Positions 8,625 through 17,208 are shown, counted from the stretch's first letter. The stretch is 64,000 nucleotides of DNA from Nocardioides pinisoli (GCF_024199985.1 NZ_JANARS010000012.1:36055-100054); one strand, 5' to 3'. Translations and numbers: made by a program. Notes: generated from the sequence alone by a model not told the origin.

Positions 8625-9242
8625 ATGACCAACCGGACCATCCGCAGCACCGTCCTGGGCAGCGCCGCTGCCGCCGCCCTGCTCGCGACGGTGCTCGCGC
8701 CCACCGCCGGCGCCACCGAGCGCCCGACCACGGAGCGCCCTGCAGCCGCGCGCACCACGCTGACCTTCACCGTCGACGACTGCGAGGGCTGCGAGGTGCA
8801 GCTCGTCAACGCACGCAGCACGCTCGACGCCGACGTCGTCCACGTCTGGGAGTCGCAGGCCAAGGAGGTGCGCGACGGGAAGGTCGTCTTCCGCGTCCCG
8901 ACCCGGCGCACGTGGGGCATGTCGACCACCGTCGTCGCACCGTGGGAGGGCCACACCGGCTACGTCACGACCGTCGCGTGGCGCTACGCCGGCGAGGGCG
9001 TCGGCGACACCGTCACCCTGGAGGAGGCCGTGACCAAGCGGAAGGCGTCGGCCTGCTGGGAGGGCGTGCGCAGCAGTGAGGTCACGGTGCCGCTCGTCGT
9101 CGAGAAGGTGCGCGTGCGGGGCGTGCGCAAGGAGGTCGACGGCAGCATCGCCTTCGTGCCGACGACCCAGAGCTGGCTGCCGCCGATGCGCCGGGTCGTG
9201 GAGGGCGTGCTGGGGTCGCAGGACGTCAACATCTGCCGCTGA
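8625..9242 (+). CDS. Secreted protein of unknown function
   Basis: 205 residues with a clear signal peptide (Ala/Leu-rich core at about 10-25, cleavage near TAGATE). The mature protein has four cysteines, a close pair DDCEGCEV near the N terminus, one in KASACWEG and one at the very end (NICR), so two disulfides are likely. The rest is beta-strand-like with many Trp and Val residues. ATG 8625 was chosen because GGGGAGAG lies just upstream and the export signal starts there; the open frame continues far upstream but without protein-like sequence. It is the fourth small exported protein around the two-component system. Family not recognised. Confidence 0.85.
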   Translation: MTNRTIRSTVLGSAAAAALLATVLAPTAGATERPTTERPAAARTTLTFTVDDCEGCEVQLVNARSTLDADVVHVWESQAKEVRDGKVVFRVPTRRTWGMSTTVVAPWEGHTGYVTTVAWRYAGEGVGDTVTLEEAVTKRKASACWEGVRSSEVTVPLVVEKVRVRGVRKEVDGSIAFVPTTQSWLPPMRRVVEGVLGSQDVNICR

Positions 9243-9275
9243 CGAGGTGGGGACGCGCGCTGCCCACCCTGCGGC

Positions 9276-9304
9276 GGGGGCGTCGTGCACGGCACGGCGC
9301 CCCC
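9276..9304. terminator. Strong hairpin just before the glutamine synthetase gene
   Basis: A 13-base stem (9276-9288 with 9292-9304, one G-T type mismatch) closes on a 3-base loop. It ends directly before the TAGGGT box of the glnA gene. It could terminate the upstream transcript; there is no T tract. Confidence 0.5.
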
Positions 9305-9310
9305 TAGGGT
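9305..9310 (+). promoter_or_regulatory. -10 box (leaderless type) of glnA
   Basis: TAGGGT lies six bases before the ATG at 9317. Confidence 0.45.
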
Positions 9311-9316
9311 GGTGCC

Positions 9317-10663
9317 ATGGGCAAGCAAGAGGACTTCGTGCTGCGAGCGCTCGAGGAGCGTGACGTCCGGTTCGTGCGGCTGTGGTTCACCGACGTGCTG
9401 GGCTTCCTCAAGAGCGTGAGCGTGGCCCCGGCCGAGCTCGAGAACGCCTTCGAGGAGGGCATCGGCTTCGACGGCTCGGCCATCGAGGGCTTCGCCCGCG
9501 TCTACGAGGCCGACATGCTCGCCCACCCCGACGCGTCGACGTTCCAGATCCTGCCGTGGCGCACCGGGGACGACGAGTGGCCCGCGACCGCCCGGATGTT
9601 CTGCGACATCCGGATGCCCGACGGCAGCCCGTCCTACGCCGATCCCCGCCACGTGCTCAAGCGCACGCTGAGCGCCGCCGCCGACAAGGGGTTCACCTTC
9701 TACACGCACCCCGAGATCGAGTTCTACCTGTTCAAGGACGTGCCCGGGAAGGGTGACGAGCCCCAGCCGGTCGACCGCAGCGGCTTCTTCGACCACACCG
9801 CCCAGTCGCGCGGCGCCGACTTCCGGCGCGAAGCCATCACCATGCTCGAGGCGATGGGCATCTCGGTGGAGTTCAGCCACCACGAGGGCGGCCCGGGCCA
9901 GCAGGAGATCGACCTGCGCTACGCCGACGCGTTGACGACCGCCGACAACATCATGTCCTTCCGGACCATCGTCCGCGAGGTCGCGCTGAACCACGGCATC
10001 TGGGCCTCCTTCATGCCGAAGCCCTACACGACCCACCCCGGCTCGGGCATGCACACCCACGTGTCGCTCTTCGAGGGCGACCGCAACGCCTTCTTCGAGG
10101 CCGGCGCCGAGTACCAGCTCTCCAGGACGGGGCGGCAGTTCATCGCCGGCATCCTGCGCCACGCCAGCGAGATCAGCGTCGTCACCAACCAGTGGGTCAA
10201 CTCCTACAAGCGGCTCCTCGCCGGCGGCGAGGCCCCGTCGGGCGTGTGCTGGGGCCACAACAACCGCTCCGCGATGGTGCGCGTGCCGATGTACAAGCCC
10301 AACAAGGGCCAGTCGACCCGCGTCGAGCTGCGCACGATCGACCCCGCCTGCAACCCCTACCTCGCCTTCGCCGTCGTGCTCGCAGCCGGCATGAAGGGCA
10401 TCGAGGAGGGCTACGAGCTGCCGCGCGAGGCCGAGGACGACGTCTGGTCGCTCACCGAGCGCGAGCGCAAGGCCCTGGGCATCGCACCGCTGCCGCGCAG
10501 CCTGTGGGAGGCGATCGGCATCGCCGAGGACTCCGAGCTCTTGGCCGAGACGCTCGGCGAGCACGTCTTCGACTTCTTCCTGCGCAACAAGCGCGCCGAG
10601 TGGGAGGAGTACCGCACCCAGGTCTCCGCCTACGAGCGCGACCGGATGCTCCCGGTCCTCTGA
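9317..10663 (+). CDS. glnA: Type I glutamine synthetase, GlnA2-like
   Basis: 448-residue member of the glutamine synthetase family, about the size of mycobacterial GlnA2. Family signatures are present: GFDGSAIEGFARV, the Glu-rich metal site HPEIEFYLFK, PKPYTTHPGSGMHTHVSLF and the ATP-binding NRSAMVRVP. It lies upstream of the amidotransferase and glnE, the same order as glnA2-glnE in Mycobacterium. Around residue 375, where adenylylated enzymes carry the NLYDLP tyrosine loop, this protein reads DDVWSLTERE, so the modified Tyr is missing. Relatives of this type may act on ammonia or on amines (gamma-glutamylation), so assignment as the main ammonia-assimilating enzyme is not safe. Confidence 0.92.
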   Translation: MGKQEDFVLRALEERDVRFVRLWFTDVLGFLKSVSVAPAELENAFEEGIGFDGSAIEGFARVYEADMLAHPDASTFQILPWRTGDDEWPATARMFCDIRMPDGSPSYADPRHVLKRTLSAAADKGFTFYTHPEIEFYLFKDVPGKGDEPQPVDRSGFFDHTAQSRGADFRREAITMLEAMGISVEFSHHEGGPGQQEIDLRYADALTTADNIMSFRTIVREVALNHGIWASFMPKPYTTHPGSGMHTHVSLFEGDRNAFFEAGAEYQLSRTGRQFIAGILRHASEISVVTNQWVNSYKRLLAGGEAPSGVCWGHNNRSAMVRVPMYKPNKGQSTRVELRTIDPACNPYLAFAVVLAAGMKGIEEGYELPREAEDDVWSLTERERKALGIAPLPRSLWEAIGIAEDSELLAETLGEHVFDFFLRNKRAEWEEYRTQVSAYERDRMLPVL

Positions 10664-10677
10664 GCGGCGGCCCGCAC

Positions 10678-11418
10678 ATGGCGTCGCTGCGCGTGCTGGT
10701 CGTCGAGCACCAGGAGTCCTGCCCGCCCCGGCTGGTGGGCGACTGGCTCGAGGAGGCCGGCTGCACGCTCGAGGTGTGCCGCCCCTACGCCGGTGACGAC
10801 CTGCCCGCGCTGACGTCGTACGACGCCGCGGTGGTGCTCGGCGGCGAGATGAGCGCCAACGACGACGACACCGTGCCGTGGCTGACGCTGCTGAAGGCCG
10901 GCATCCGCGACGCGGTCGCCGCCGGCACGCCGCTGCTGGGCATCTGCCTCGGCCACCAGGTCATGGCGGCGGCGCTCGGCGGGACGGTGGAGCGCAACCC
11001 GCGCGGCCAGACCGTCGGCCTGCAGCCGGTCGGGTGGACGGACGCCGCCGCAGACGACGCGTGGTCGCGCGGGCGCACCGGCACCGAGGTCGCCATCCAC
11101 TGGAACAACGACGTCGTGGTCGCGATGCCCGAGGGCGCGGTCGTCCTGGCGCGCAGCCGTGGGGGAGAGGTCCAGGCGGCGCGCTTCGGTCCCCGGGCGT
11201 GGGGGATCCAGGCCCACCCCGAGGCCGACACCGAGGTCGTACGCCGCTGGGCGGAGTCGGACCGCGAGGACCACGTCGCGCTGGGGCTGGACCAGGACGA
11301 GGTGCTGGCCGCCATCGAGGCGGCCCGTCCGGCGCTGGTGGCCCACTGGCGGCCGATCGCGCAGCGCTTCGCCGCCGTCGCCGCCACCGACACCGGGGCG
11401 AAGGAGGCGCTGCGATGA
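10678..11418 (+). CDS. Class I glutamine amidotransferase domain protein (GMP synthase-like)
   Basis: 246 residues with one class I amidotransferase fold. The nucleophile elbow is GICLGHQ (Cys about residue 87), and the catalytic His is in IQAHPEAD. VVLGGEMSANDDD matches the GMP synthase-like amidotransferase group often found beside gamma-glutamyl or glutamine synthetase-like enzymes. It starts 14 bases after the synthetase stop and overlaps glnE by four bases (ATGA), so all three form an operon. A role in removing a glutamine or gamma-glutamyl group made by the upstream enzyme is an inference from context. Confidence 0.88.
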   Translation: MASLRVLVVEHQESCPPRLVGDWLEEAGCTLEVCRPYAGDDLPALTSYDAAVVLGGEMSANDDDTVPWLTLLKAGIRDAVAAGTPLLGICLGHQVMAAALGGTVERNPRGQTVGLQPVGWTDAAADDAWSRGRTGTEVAIHWNNDVVVAMPEGAVVLARSRGGEVQAARFGPRAWGIQAHPEADTEVVRRWAESDREDHVALGLDQDEVLAAIEAARPALVAHWRPIAQRFAAVAATDTGAKEALR

Positions 11419-14393
11419 GCTCGACGGGGACCTACGTCCGCAAGGGCTTCGTCGACGGCGCGACGGCGGCGCGCGGCATCGAGCGCCTAGGCGAGGCGGG
11501 ACCGCCGCTGACCGACGAGCTCGCCGCGGCGGCCGACCCCGACGCGGCGCTCGACGGGCTGCTGCGGCTGGTCGACGCCCTCGACGAGCAGTCGGAGGGA
11601 GCCGGGCCGAAGATGCTCGCCGAGCTGGCCGACGACGAGGGCACGGCGATGCGGCTCTGCAGCGTGCTCGGCGCCAGCGCCGCGCTGACCCACCACCTCG
11701 TGCGCCACCCCGACCAGTGGCGCGAGCTGACCGACCCGACGCTCGGCAGCACCCGCACCCCGGCCTACGCCCTGCGCGAGGCGATGCTGACGGCGGTCGG
11801 CGCCGACCCGCACGCAGCCGAGCCGGTGGCCGGGCTGCCGGACCAGGAGGCCGTCGACGCGCTGCGCGTGGAGTACCGCCGCCACCTGCTGCGGCTGGCG
11901 TCGCGCGACCTGGCCCACCACGTCGGGCTGGACGACGCGGCCGCCGAGATCTCCGACCTCGCCGCAGCGACCCTCGACGCCGCGCTCGCCGTCGCGCGGG
12001 TCCGCGTCGGCGAGCCGGCCCACGCGGTGCGCCTGGCGATCATCGCGATGGGCAAGTGCGGCGGCCACGAGCTCAACTACATCTCCGACGTCGACGTGGT
12101 CTTCGTCCACGAGGCCGCCGAGGACGCCGACGACGGCGTCGCCCTGAGGGCGGCCACCCAGCTGGCGTCGCACCTGATGCGGATCTGCTCCGACCACACC
12201 CGCGAGGGCACGATCTGGCCGGTGGACGCCAACCTGCGGCCCGAGGGCAGCCAGGGACCTCTCGTGCGCACCCTCGCCAGCCACCAGGGCTACTACGAGA
12301 AGTGGGCCAAGACCTGGGAGTTCCAGGCACTGCTCAAGGCGCGCGCGGTCGCCGGCGACGCGGACCTGGGGCGTCGCTACTGCGAGATGGTCGCCCCGAT
12401 GGTGTGGAGCGCCGCCGGCCGCGACGGCTTCGTCGGCGACGTCCAGGCGATGCGTCGCCGGGTCGTCGAGCACATCCCGGCGCACGAGGCCGAGCGCCAG
12501 ATCAAGCTGGGCTCGGGCGGCCTGCGCGACGTCGAGTTCGCCGTGCAGCTCCTCCAGCTCGTGCACGGCCGGTCCGACCCGTCGCTGCGCGAGGGCGCGA
12601 CCCTGAGCGCGCTCACCCGCCTCACCGAGGGCGGCTACGTCGGCCGGGAGGACGGCGAGAAGCTGCACGAGGCCTACACCTTCCTGCGCACCCTCGAGCA
12701 CCGCATCCAGCTGCACCAGCTGCGGCGCACGCACGTCCTGCCCGAGGACGAGGCGTCCCTGCGCCGGCTGGGTCGCTCCATCGGCCTCTTCTCCGAGCCG
12801 GCCGCCCAGCTCGACCGGCAGTGGCGTCACCACCGGCGCGAGGTGCGCCGGCTGCACGAGAAGCTCTTCTACCGTCCGCTGCTCGGCGCGGTGGCCAAGC
12901 TGCCCGGGGCCGAGGCCCGGCTGTCGCTCGAGGCCGCGGAGGCGCGGCTGTCCGCACTGGGCTACGCCGACCCGCGGGCCGCGCTGCGCCACCTCGAGGC
13001 GCTCACGAGCGGGGTCTCGCGCACCTCCGACATCCAGCGCACCCTGCTGCCGGTGCTGCTCGAGTGGTTCGCCGACTCGCCCGACCCCGACGCCGGGCTG
13101 TTCGGCTTCCGCCGGATCAGCGAGAGCCTGGGACGCAGCCCGTGGTACCTCACGATGCTGCGCGACGAGGGGGAGGTGGCCCAGCGCCTGGCCGTCGTCC
13201 TCGGCACCTCGCGCTACGCCACGGACCTGCTCGAGCGCGAGCCGCAGGGCGTGAAGATGCTGGGGGAGTCGCTCGTCCCGCTGAGCGCCGAGGCCGCGCT
13301 GGCGGAGATGCAGTCGCTGGTCGAGCGGGCCGAGACGCCGGAGGCCGCCGTCGCGGCCGTGCGTGCCGTACGCCGCCGCGAGCTGCTGCGGATCGCGTGC
13401 GGCGACCTCGTGGCCGGCACCGACGTGGCGCTGGTCGGGCAGGGCCTGAGCCGGCTCACCGACGCGACGCTGCAGGCGACGCTCGACGTCGCCATGGGGT
13501 CGGTGCGTCGCCAGCGCGGGCTGGACGAGCCCGCGAGCAGGATCGCGATCATCGCGATGGGCCGCTACGGCGGGTTCGAGCTGTCCTACGGCAGCGACGC
13601 CGACGTGATGTTCGTGCACGAGCCGGCCGAGGGCGTCGAGGCCCAGGCCGCGTCGTCGTACGCGACCGCGGTGGTGACGGAGGTGCGGCGCCTGCTCTCC
13701 CTGCCGGCCAGCGACCCGCCGCTCGAGGTCGACGCCGACCTGCGGCCGGAGGGGAAGAACGGGCCGATGGTCCGCACCGTCGACTCCTACGCCGCCTACT
13801 ACGCGAAGTGGTCGAGCGTGTGGGAGTTCCAGGCCCTGCTGCGCGCCGACGCGGTCGCCGGCGACGAGGCCCTGCGCGCCCGCTTCACCGAGCTCATCGA
13901 CCCGCTGCGCTTCCCGGCCGACGGGATCCCGGAGTCGGCGGTCGTGGAGGTGCGGCGGATCAAGGCCCGCGTCGACGACGAGCGCCTGCCGCGCGGTGCC
14001 GACCGCCACACCCACCTCAAGCTCGGCCGGGGCGGGCTGGCCGACGTCGAGTGGACCGTGCAGCTGCTGCAGATGCGGCACGCCGGCACGGTGGAGGGGC
14101 TGCGCACGCCGCAGACCCTCCCGGCGCTGCAGGCGGCGGCGGACGCCGGGCTGATCTCCGAGGACGACGCCGCGACCCTGGCCGAGGCGTGGCGGCTGGT
14201 CAGCCGCGTGCGCAACGCCGTGACCCTCGTGCGCGGTCGCCCCGCGGACCAGCTGCCGCGCGACGCCCGCGAGCGGGCCGCGGTCGCGCAGGTGCTGGGC
14301 TATCCCCAGGGAGCGTCGGACCAGATGGTCAACGACTACCTCCGGACCACCCGGCGGGCGCACGCGGTCGTGGAGCGCGTCTTCTGGGAATGA
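11415..14393 (+). CDS. glnE: Glutamine synthetase adenylyltransferase / adenylyl-removing enzyme
   Basis: 992-residue bifunctional regulator of glutamine synthetase. It carries two nucleotidyltransferase domains, each followed by a helical PII-uridylyltransferase-like domain. The N-terminal half, with GKCGGHELNYISDVDVVF at about 212-229, corresponds to the de-adenylylating domain. The C-terminal half, with GRYGGFELSYGSDADVMF at about 714-731, is the adenylylating domain. Repeated DANLRPEG / DADLRPEG and YYEKWAKTWEFQALL / YYAKWSSVWEFQALL motifs confirm the internal duplication. Translation is coupled to the amidotransferase by ATGA. Its target is probably a GlnA1-type enzyme elsewhere, because the adjacent synthetase lacks the tyrosine. 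The stop codon lies inside the first of two 19-bp dyads. Confidence 0.97.
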   Translation: MSSTGTYVRKGFVDGATAARGIERLGEAGPPLTDELAAAADPDAALDGLLRLVDALDEQSEGAGPKMLAELADDEGTAMRLCSVLGASAALTHHLVRHPDQWRELTDPTLGSTRTPAYALREAMLTAVGADPHAAEPVAGLPDQEAVDALRVEYRRHLLRLASRDLAHHVGLDDAAAEISDLAAATLDAALAVARVRVGEPAHAVRLAIIAMGKCGGHELNYISDVDVVFVHEAAEDADDGVALRAATQLASHLMRICSDHTREGTIWPVDANLRPEGSQGPLVRTLASHQGYYEKWAKTWEFQALLKARAVAGDADLGRRYCEMVAPMVWSAAGRDGFVGDVQAMRRRVVEHIPAHEAERQIKLGSGGLRDVEFAVQLLQLVHGRSDPSLREGATLSALTRLTEGGYVGREDGEKLHEAYTFLRTLEHRIQLHQLRRTHVLPEDEASLRRLGRSIGLFSEPAAQLDRQWRHHRREVRRLHEKLFYRPLLGAVAKLPGAEARLSLEAAEARLSALGYADPRAALRHLEALTSGVSRTSDIQRTLLPVLLEWFADSPDPDAGLFGFRRISESLGRSPWYLTMLRDEGEVAQRLAVVLGTSRYATDLLEREPQGVKMLGESLVPLSAEAALAEMQSLVERAETPEAAVAAVRAVRRRELLRIACGDLVAGTDVALVGQGLSRLTDATLQATLDVAMGSVRRQRGLDEPASRIAIIAMGRYGGFELSYGSDADVMFVHEPAEGVEAQAASSYATAVVTEVRRLLSLPASDPPLEVDADLRPEGKNGPMVRTVDSYAAYYAKWSSVWEFQALLRADAVAGDEALRARFTELIDPLRFPADGIPESAVVEVRRIKARVDDERLPRGADRHTHLKLGRGGLADVEWTVQLLQMRHAGTVEGLRTPQTLPALQAAADAGLISEDDAATLAEAWRLVSRVRNAVTLVRGRPADQLPRDARERAAVAQVLGYPQGASDQMVNDYLRTTRRAHAVVERVFWE

Positions 14394-14408
14394 AGGCCAT
14401 TGCTTCAT
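14390..14408. promoter_or_regulatory. Operator-like dyad 1 upstream of the SatD gene
   Basis: ATGAAG-N7-CTTCAT, overlapping the glnE stop codon. It pairs with dyad 2 at 14419 as a 19-base inverted repeat with one mismatch. Confidence 0.6.
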
Positions 14409-14418
14409 CGATAGACAA

Positions 14419-14437
14419 ATGAAGCAATGACCTTCAT
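14419..14437. promoter_or_regulatory. Operator-like dyad 2 upstream of the SatD gene
   Basis: ATGAAG-N7-CTTCAT, 10 bases after dyad 1 and in inverted orientation to it, ending nine bases before the ATG at 14447. CATCAT (14435-14440) sits six bases before the start, where a leaderless -10 box would be, so a bound protein would cover the promoter. Confidence 0.55.
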
Positions 14438-14446
14438 CATCGAGGG

Positions 14447-15115
14447 ATGACTGACGCCGCTGTCGCCACGCTGATCGGGGACCTGGTGGGCTCCCGATCA
14501 TCGCAGGACCGCGCCGTGCTGCACCAGCACCTGGACGCGGCGCTGGCCGAGGTCAACGACCTGCTCCACCCGCTCCGGCCGCTGTGGATCACGGCCGGCG
14601 ACGAGTACCAGGGCTCCTTCGCCACGGTCGCCGAGGCCGTGCAGGCGACCCTCCTGGTCCGGGTGCGGCTGCTGCCGGCCCACGACATCCGCCACGGCAT
14701 CGGCTGGGGGCCGACGACGGTGCTCGACGAGGAGACGGGCGTCGAGGACGGTCCGGGCTGGTGGGCCGCCCGGGCCGGCATCGAGGCGGCGGCCCGCGCG
14801 GGCGACAGCCCGGCCCAGCGGTGGCTGCGCACGGCGTACGTCGTCGCGGACGGCGCGGTCGGCGCGCCGGACCCCGGCCTGGTCAACGCCGCGCTCGTGC
14901 TGCGCGACGAGCGGGTGTCCGGCCTGTCGGCGCGCTCGGTGTCGGTGCTGCGTGGTCTGCTGTCCCACGTGACCCAGCGCGACGTCGCCGACGCGCTGGG
15001 GATCACCGCATCCGCGGTCTCGCAGCGGGTGCGCGCCGACGGGCTGGCGGCGATCGTCGCCGCCCACGACCTGCTCACGCCGGTGGGCGGTCACGGGGAG
15101 GAGGGCGTTCGATGA
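14447..15115 (+). CDS. SatD family protein with C-terminal helix-turn-helix
   Basis: 222 residues. The N-terminal part (about 1-150) has the SatD-type opening LIGDLVGSRSSQDR, ITAGDEYQGSF, RHGIGWGP and GPGWWAARAGIEAA, which resembles a degenerate nucleotide-binding fold. The C-terminal part (about 160-215) is a helix-turn-helix (VTQRDVADALGITASAVSQRV). It overlaps the next gene by ATGA, forming a two-gene unit with a membrane protein, as is usual for SatD families. The two ATGAAG-N7-CTTCAT dyads upstream are good candidates for autoregulation through the HTH. The molecular function of SatD proteins is not established, so I give none. Confidence 0.85.
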   Translation: MTDAAVATLIGDLVGSRSSQDRAVLHQHLDAALAEVNDLLHPLRPLWITAGDEYQGSFATVAEAVQATLLVRVRLLPAHDIRHGIGWGPTTVLDEETGVEDGPGWWAARAGIEAAARAGDSPAQRWLRTAYVVADGAVGAPDPGLVNAALVLRDERVSGLSARSVSVLRGLLSHVTQRDVADALGITASAVSQRVRADGLAAIVAAHDLLTPVGGHGEEGVR

Positions 15116-15846
15116 GCTGGCTCGGGATCCTGCTGATCGGGTACGCCGTGACCGACCTGACCCACTCGGTGCGCCGCACGCGCTACCTGCCGGAGTGCGT
15201 CGGGGCGCTGGTGGCGCTCTGCGTCGGGCTGCTGGCCGGGCTCACGTCAGGACGCGACGTCGCCGCGCTGCTCGTGATCGTCGCCGTCGTGCTCGTGTGG
15301 GGGCTGACCGTCACGTGGGGGTTCGGCCACCCCGGCCCCAAGGCCGCCCGCCTGCCCCTCGCGGTCTTCGTCGCCTCGCTCGTCGGCGCGATCGCGTGCT
15401 CGGGCCTCGCGCCGGAGGCCGGCGGGCCGCTCGCGCGGTGGCTGGACTCGCTGACCGTGGCCGACCTGGGCGACGTGTCGGCCGACCGGTTCCTGATGCT
15501 GCTCGGCGCCTTCGCCATCCAGCTCTCGACGGGCAACGTGCTCGTCCGCCTCGTGCTCAAGGCGACCGGCACCATCAACCCGCGCGCCGACGGCGCGATG
15601 CCGCCCACCCAGCTCAAGGGTGGCCGCCTCCTCGGCCCGCTGGAGCGGGTCTTCATCCTCGCCCTCGCGCTCGGCGGCCAGGTCACCGCTGCGAGCGTCG
15701 TCGTCGCGGCCAAGGGCCTGCTCCGCTTCCCCGAGCTGTCCTCGCGCCACGAGCAGCAGACCGTCCACGAGATGACGGAGTACTTCCTCCTGGGGTCCTT
15801 CGCGTCGTGGCTGGTCGCCCTCGGGTCGTTCGTGCTGGTGGGGTGA
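15112..15846 (+). CDS. Integral membrane partner of SatD (DUF3307-like C-terminal region)
   Basis: 244 residues with about six hydrophobic helices, starting with MSWLGILLIGYAVTDL. The last third, GRLLGPLERVFILALALGG followed by VVAAKGLLRF and EYFLLGSFASWLVALGS, matches what I recall of the C-terminal region of DUF3307 membrane proteins, the usual neighbours of SatD. The N-terminal half differs from the standard DUF3307 domain. Translation is coupled to SatD by ATGA. The pair may sense or transport something together, but nothing in the sequence shows what. Confidence 0.75.
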   Translation: MSWLGILLIGYAVTDLTHSVRRTRYLPECVGALVALCVGLLAGLTSGRDVAALLVIVAVVLVWGLTVTWGFGHPGPKAARLPLAVFVASLVGAIACSGLAPEAGGPLARWLDSLTVADLGDVSADRFLMLLGAFAIQLSTGNVLVRLVLKATGTINPRADGAMPPTQLKGGRLLGPLERVFILALALGGQVTAASVVVAAKGLLRFPELSSRHEQQTVHEMTEYFLLGSFASWLVALGSFVLVG

Positions 15847-15921
15847 GGGCCGATGCGCCGCCACGGCGCGGCAACTCCCAGCTCGGGTCATTCGACCGGC
15901 CGGGGCGACGGATAGTCCGGA

Positions 15922-17196
15922 TCAGGACCCGGCGCCCGTGGCGGATCCTCGGGGAGGCGAGAGTCGTTCGAGCAGGGCCCGCGCCAAGTATCCGTAGGCC
16001 CCGTCGAGCAGGTCGGGCGCGCGCTGCCTGACCTCCTCCGCGGCCCCGCACGCGTCGAGGGCATGCAGAATCGCGTGGCGCGTTTCGTCGAACGGCATCC
16101 GCTCATAGGCAGCGACCAGGTCGGGAACCCACGCCGGGTCCGGTAGCTGCGAGAGCAGGCGCGCTGCTGCCAGCACCGTCGAGACGTCACCGTGGCGCAG
16201 TCGAGCGGCGGCGATCGTGGGCGCGCGCGGATCGCCGGCCCGGGCGAGGTACCAGCAGGCCCCGGCAGCGGCGAGGTGGTCAAGGGCCTCAGGCGTCCCG
16301 ATCCGCGCCAGCGCCGCGTGGACGAAGTCCTGCTGCCACGCCTCGAGCTGCAGCCCCCTGAGGGCCGTCACGACCTCTGGGTCACCGATGCGCGCCAGAG
16401 CAGACGTCACAGCGTGTGTCGCGACGCCCCGACGTGCCGCATCGACCAGAAGATCCTTGGCTTCCGGTGACCGTACCCGCGCCAACCGCTGGACCGCCGG
16501 CAGCTCCCCGGACTCCGCCCCAGCCACGAGCAGCAACGCCTCCGCCTCGTCCACATCGACGCCGAGGTGCTCCTCGACGGTGTCCTGCAGGTACGCACGA
16601 AACGAGGACCAGCGGATGGTGCCCTCCTTGTGGTGCTCCCAGACCTCCCACTCCTCGCCCGGACCCGGGTCGCCGACCGGGACGAGCAGCGAGCAGTTGG
16701 CATCGAAGCTGCGCGCGATGGCAAGCGCCTCCTGCATCGGCCGGTGATCACGCACCTCGCTACCCTCGAACACAGGCCCCGGCTCAGCACCGCCGTCATC
16801 CGCTGCGTCGATCTCGTCCTGCATCTCCACCCAGATCTCGACCGCGTGGGGATCGACCTCGACGTACGGTCGCACCTCGCCCGCAGGAACGAAACCCCAC
16901 GCCTCGCCGACGTCGCCGGACCGATACGAGCTCGTCGTCAGTGCGCCCATCGTGTCGCCGTGTGTCCCGTCGGAGAGCAGCAGGAACTGCCGGTACGACG
17001 GCGGAAATCCCACCCCCAACCTGCGTTCAGCAGCGGCCACGGCCGACTCGGTTGCCGGCGGGCGGAGAAGGCTGCCGGTGCGCGCCGCCGCCGGCACGGG
17101 ACGCTCCAGGGCCCCGACGTGCGCCAGACAGACATCGCTCCACTGGCGCAACAACCCTTCCAGGTCGTCGGCCGGCAACCGGCTCGGGTGCGCCAT
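15922..17196 (-). CDS. SMI1/KNR4 domain protein with HEAT-like repeats
   Basis: 424 residues. The N-terminal SMI1/KNR4 domain (about 45-200) has the family core VAAAERRLGVGFPPSYRQFLLLSDG. From about 215 onward come alpha-helical repeats resembling HEAT/PBS repeats (SALARIGDPEVVTALRGL, HAALARIGTPEALDHL, AAARLRHGDVSTVLAAARLL). SMI1 domains are protein-interaction modules and are common in immunity proteins against polymorphic toxins, but no toxin gene is next to it, so a scaffold or house-keeping role is equally possible. The ATG has TAGGGT six bases upstream. Codon use looks slightly less GC-biased than in the neighbours, a weak hint of transfer. It is divergent from the TerD gene. Confidence 0.85.
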   Translation of the reverse strand: MAHPSRLPADDLEGLLRQWSDVCLAHVGALERPVPAAARTGSLLRPPATESAVAAAERRLGVGFPPSYRQFLLLSDGTHGDTMGALTTSSYRSGDVGEAWGFVPAGEVRPYVEVDPHAVEIWVEMQDEIDAADDGGAEPGPVFEGSEVRDHRPMQEALAIARSFDANCSLLVPVGDPGPGEEWEVWEHHKEGTIRWSSFRAYLQDTVEEHLGVDVDEAEALLLVAGAESGELPAVQRLARVRSPEAKDLLVDAARRGVATHAVTSALARIGDPEVVTALRGLQLEAWQQDFVHAALARIGTPEALDHLAAAGACWYLARAGDPRAPTIAAARLRHGDVSTVLAAARLLSQLPDPAWVPDLVAAYERMPFDETRHAILHALDACGAAEEVRQRAPDLLDGAYGYLARALLERLSPPRGSATGAGS

Positions 17197-17202
17197 CCCG
17201 GC

Positions 17203-17208
17203 ACCCTA
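17203..17208 (-). promoter_or_regulatory. -10 box (leaderless type) of the SMI1/HEAT gene
   Basis: Reads TAGGGT on the minus strand, six bases before the ATG at 17196. Confidence 0.45.

Noticed and set aside
11487..14501. About 1,000-codon minus-strand frame opposite glnE
   Set aside because: Antisense shadow of glnE with no protein-like motifs.
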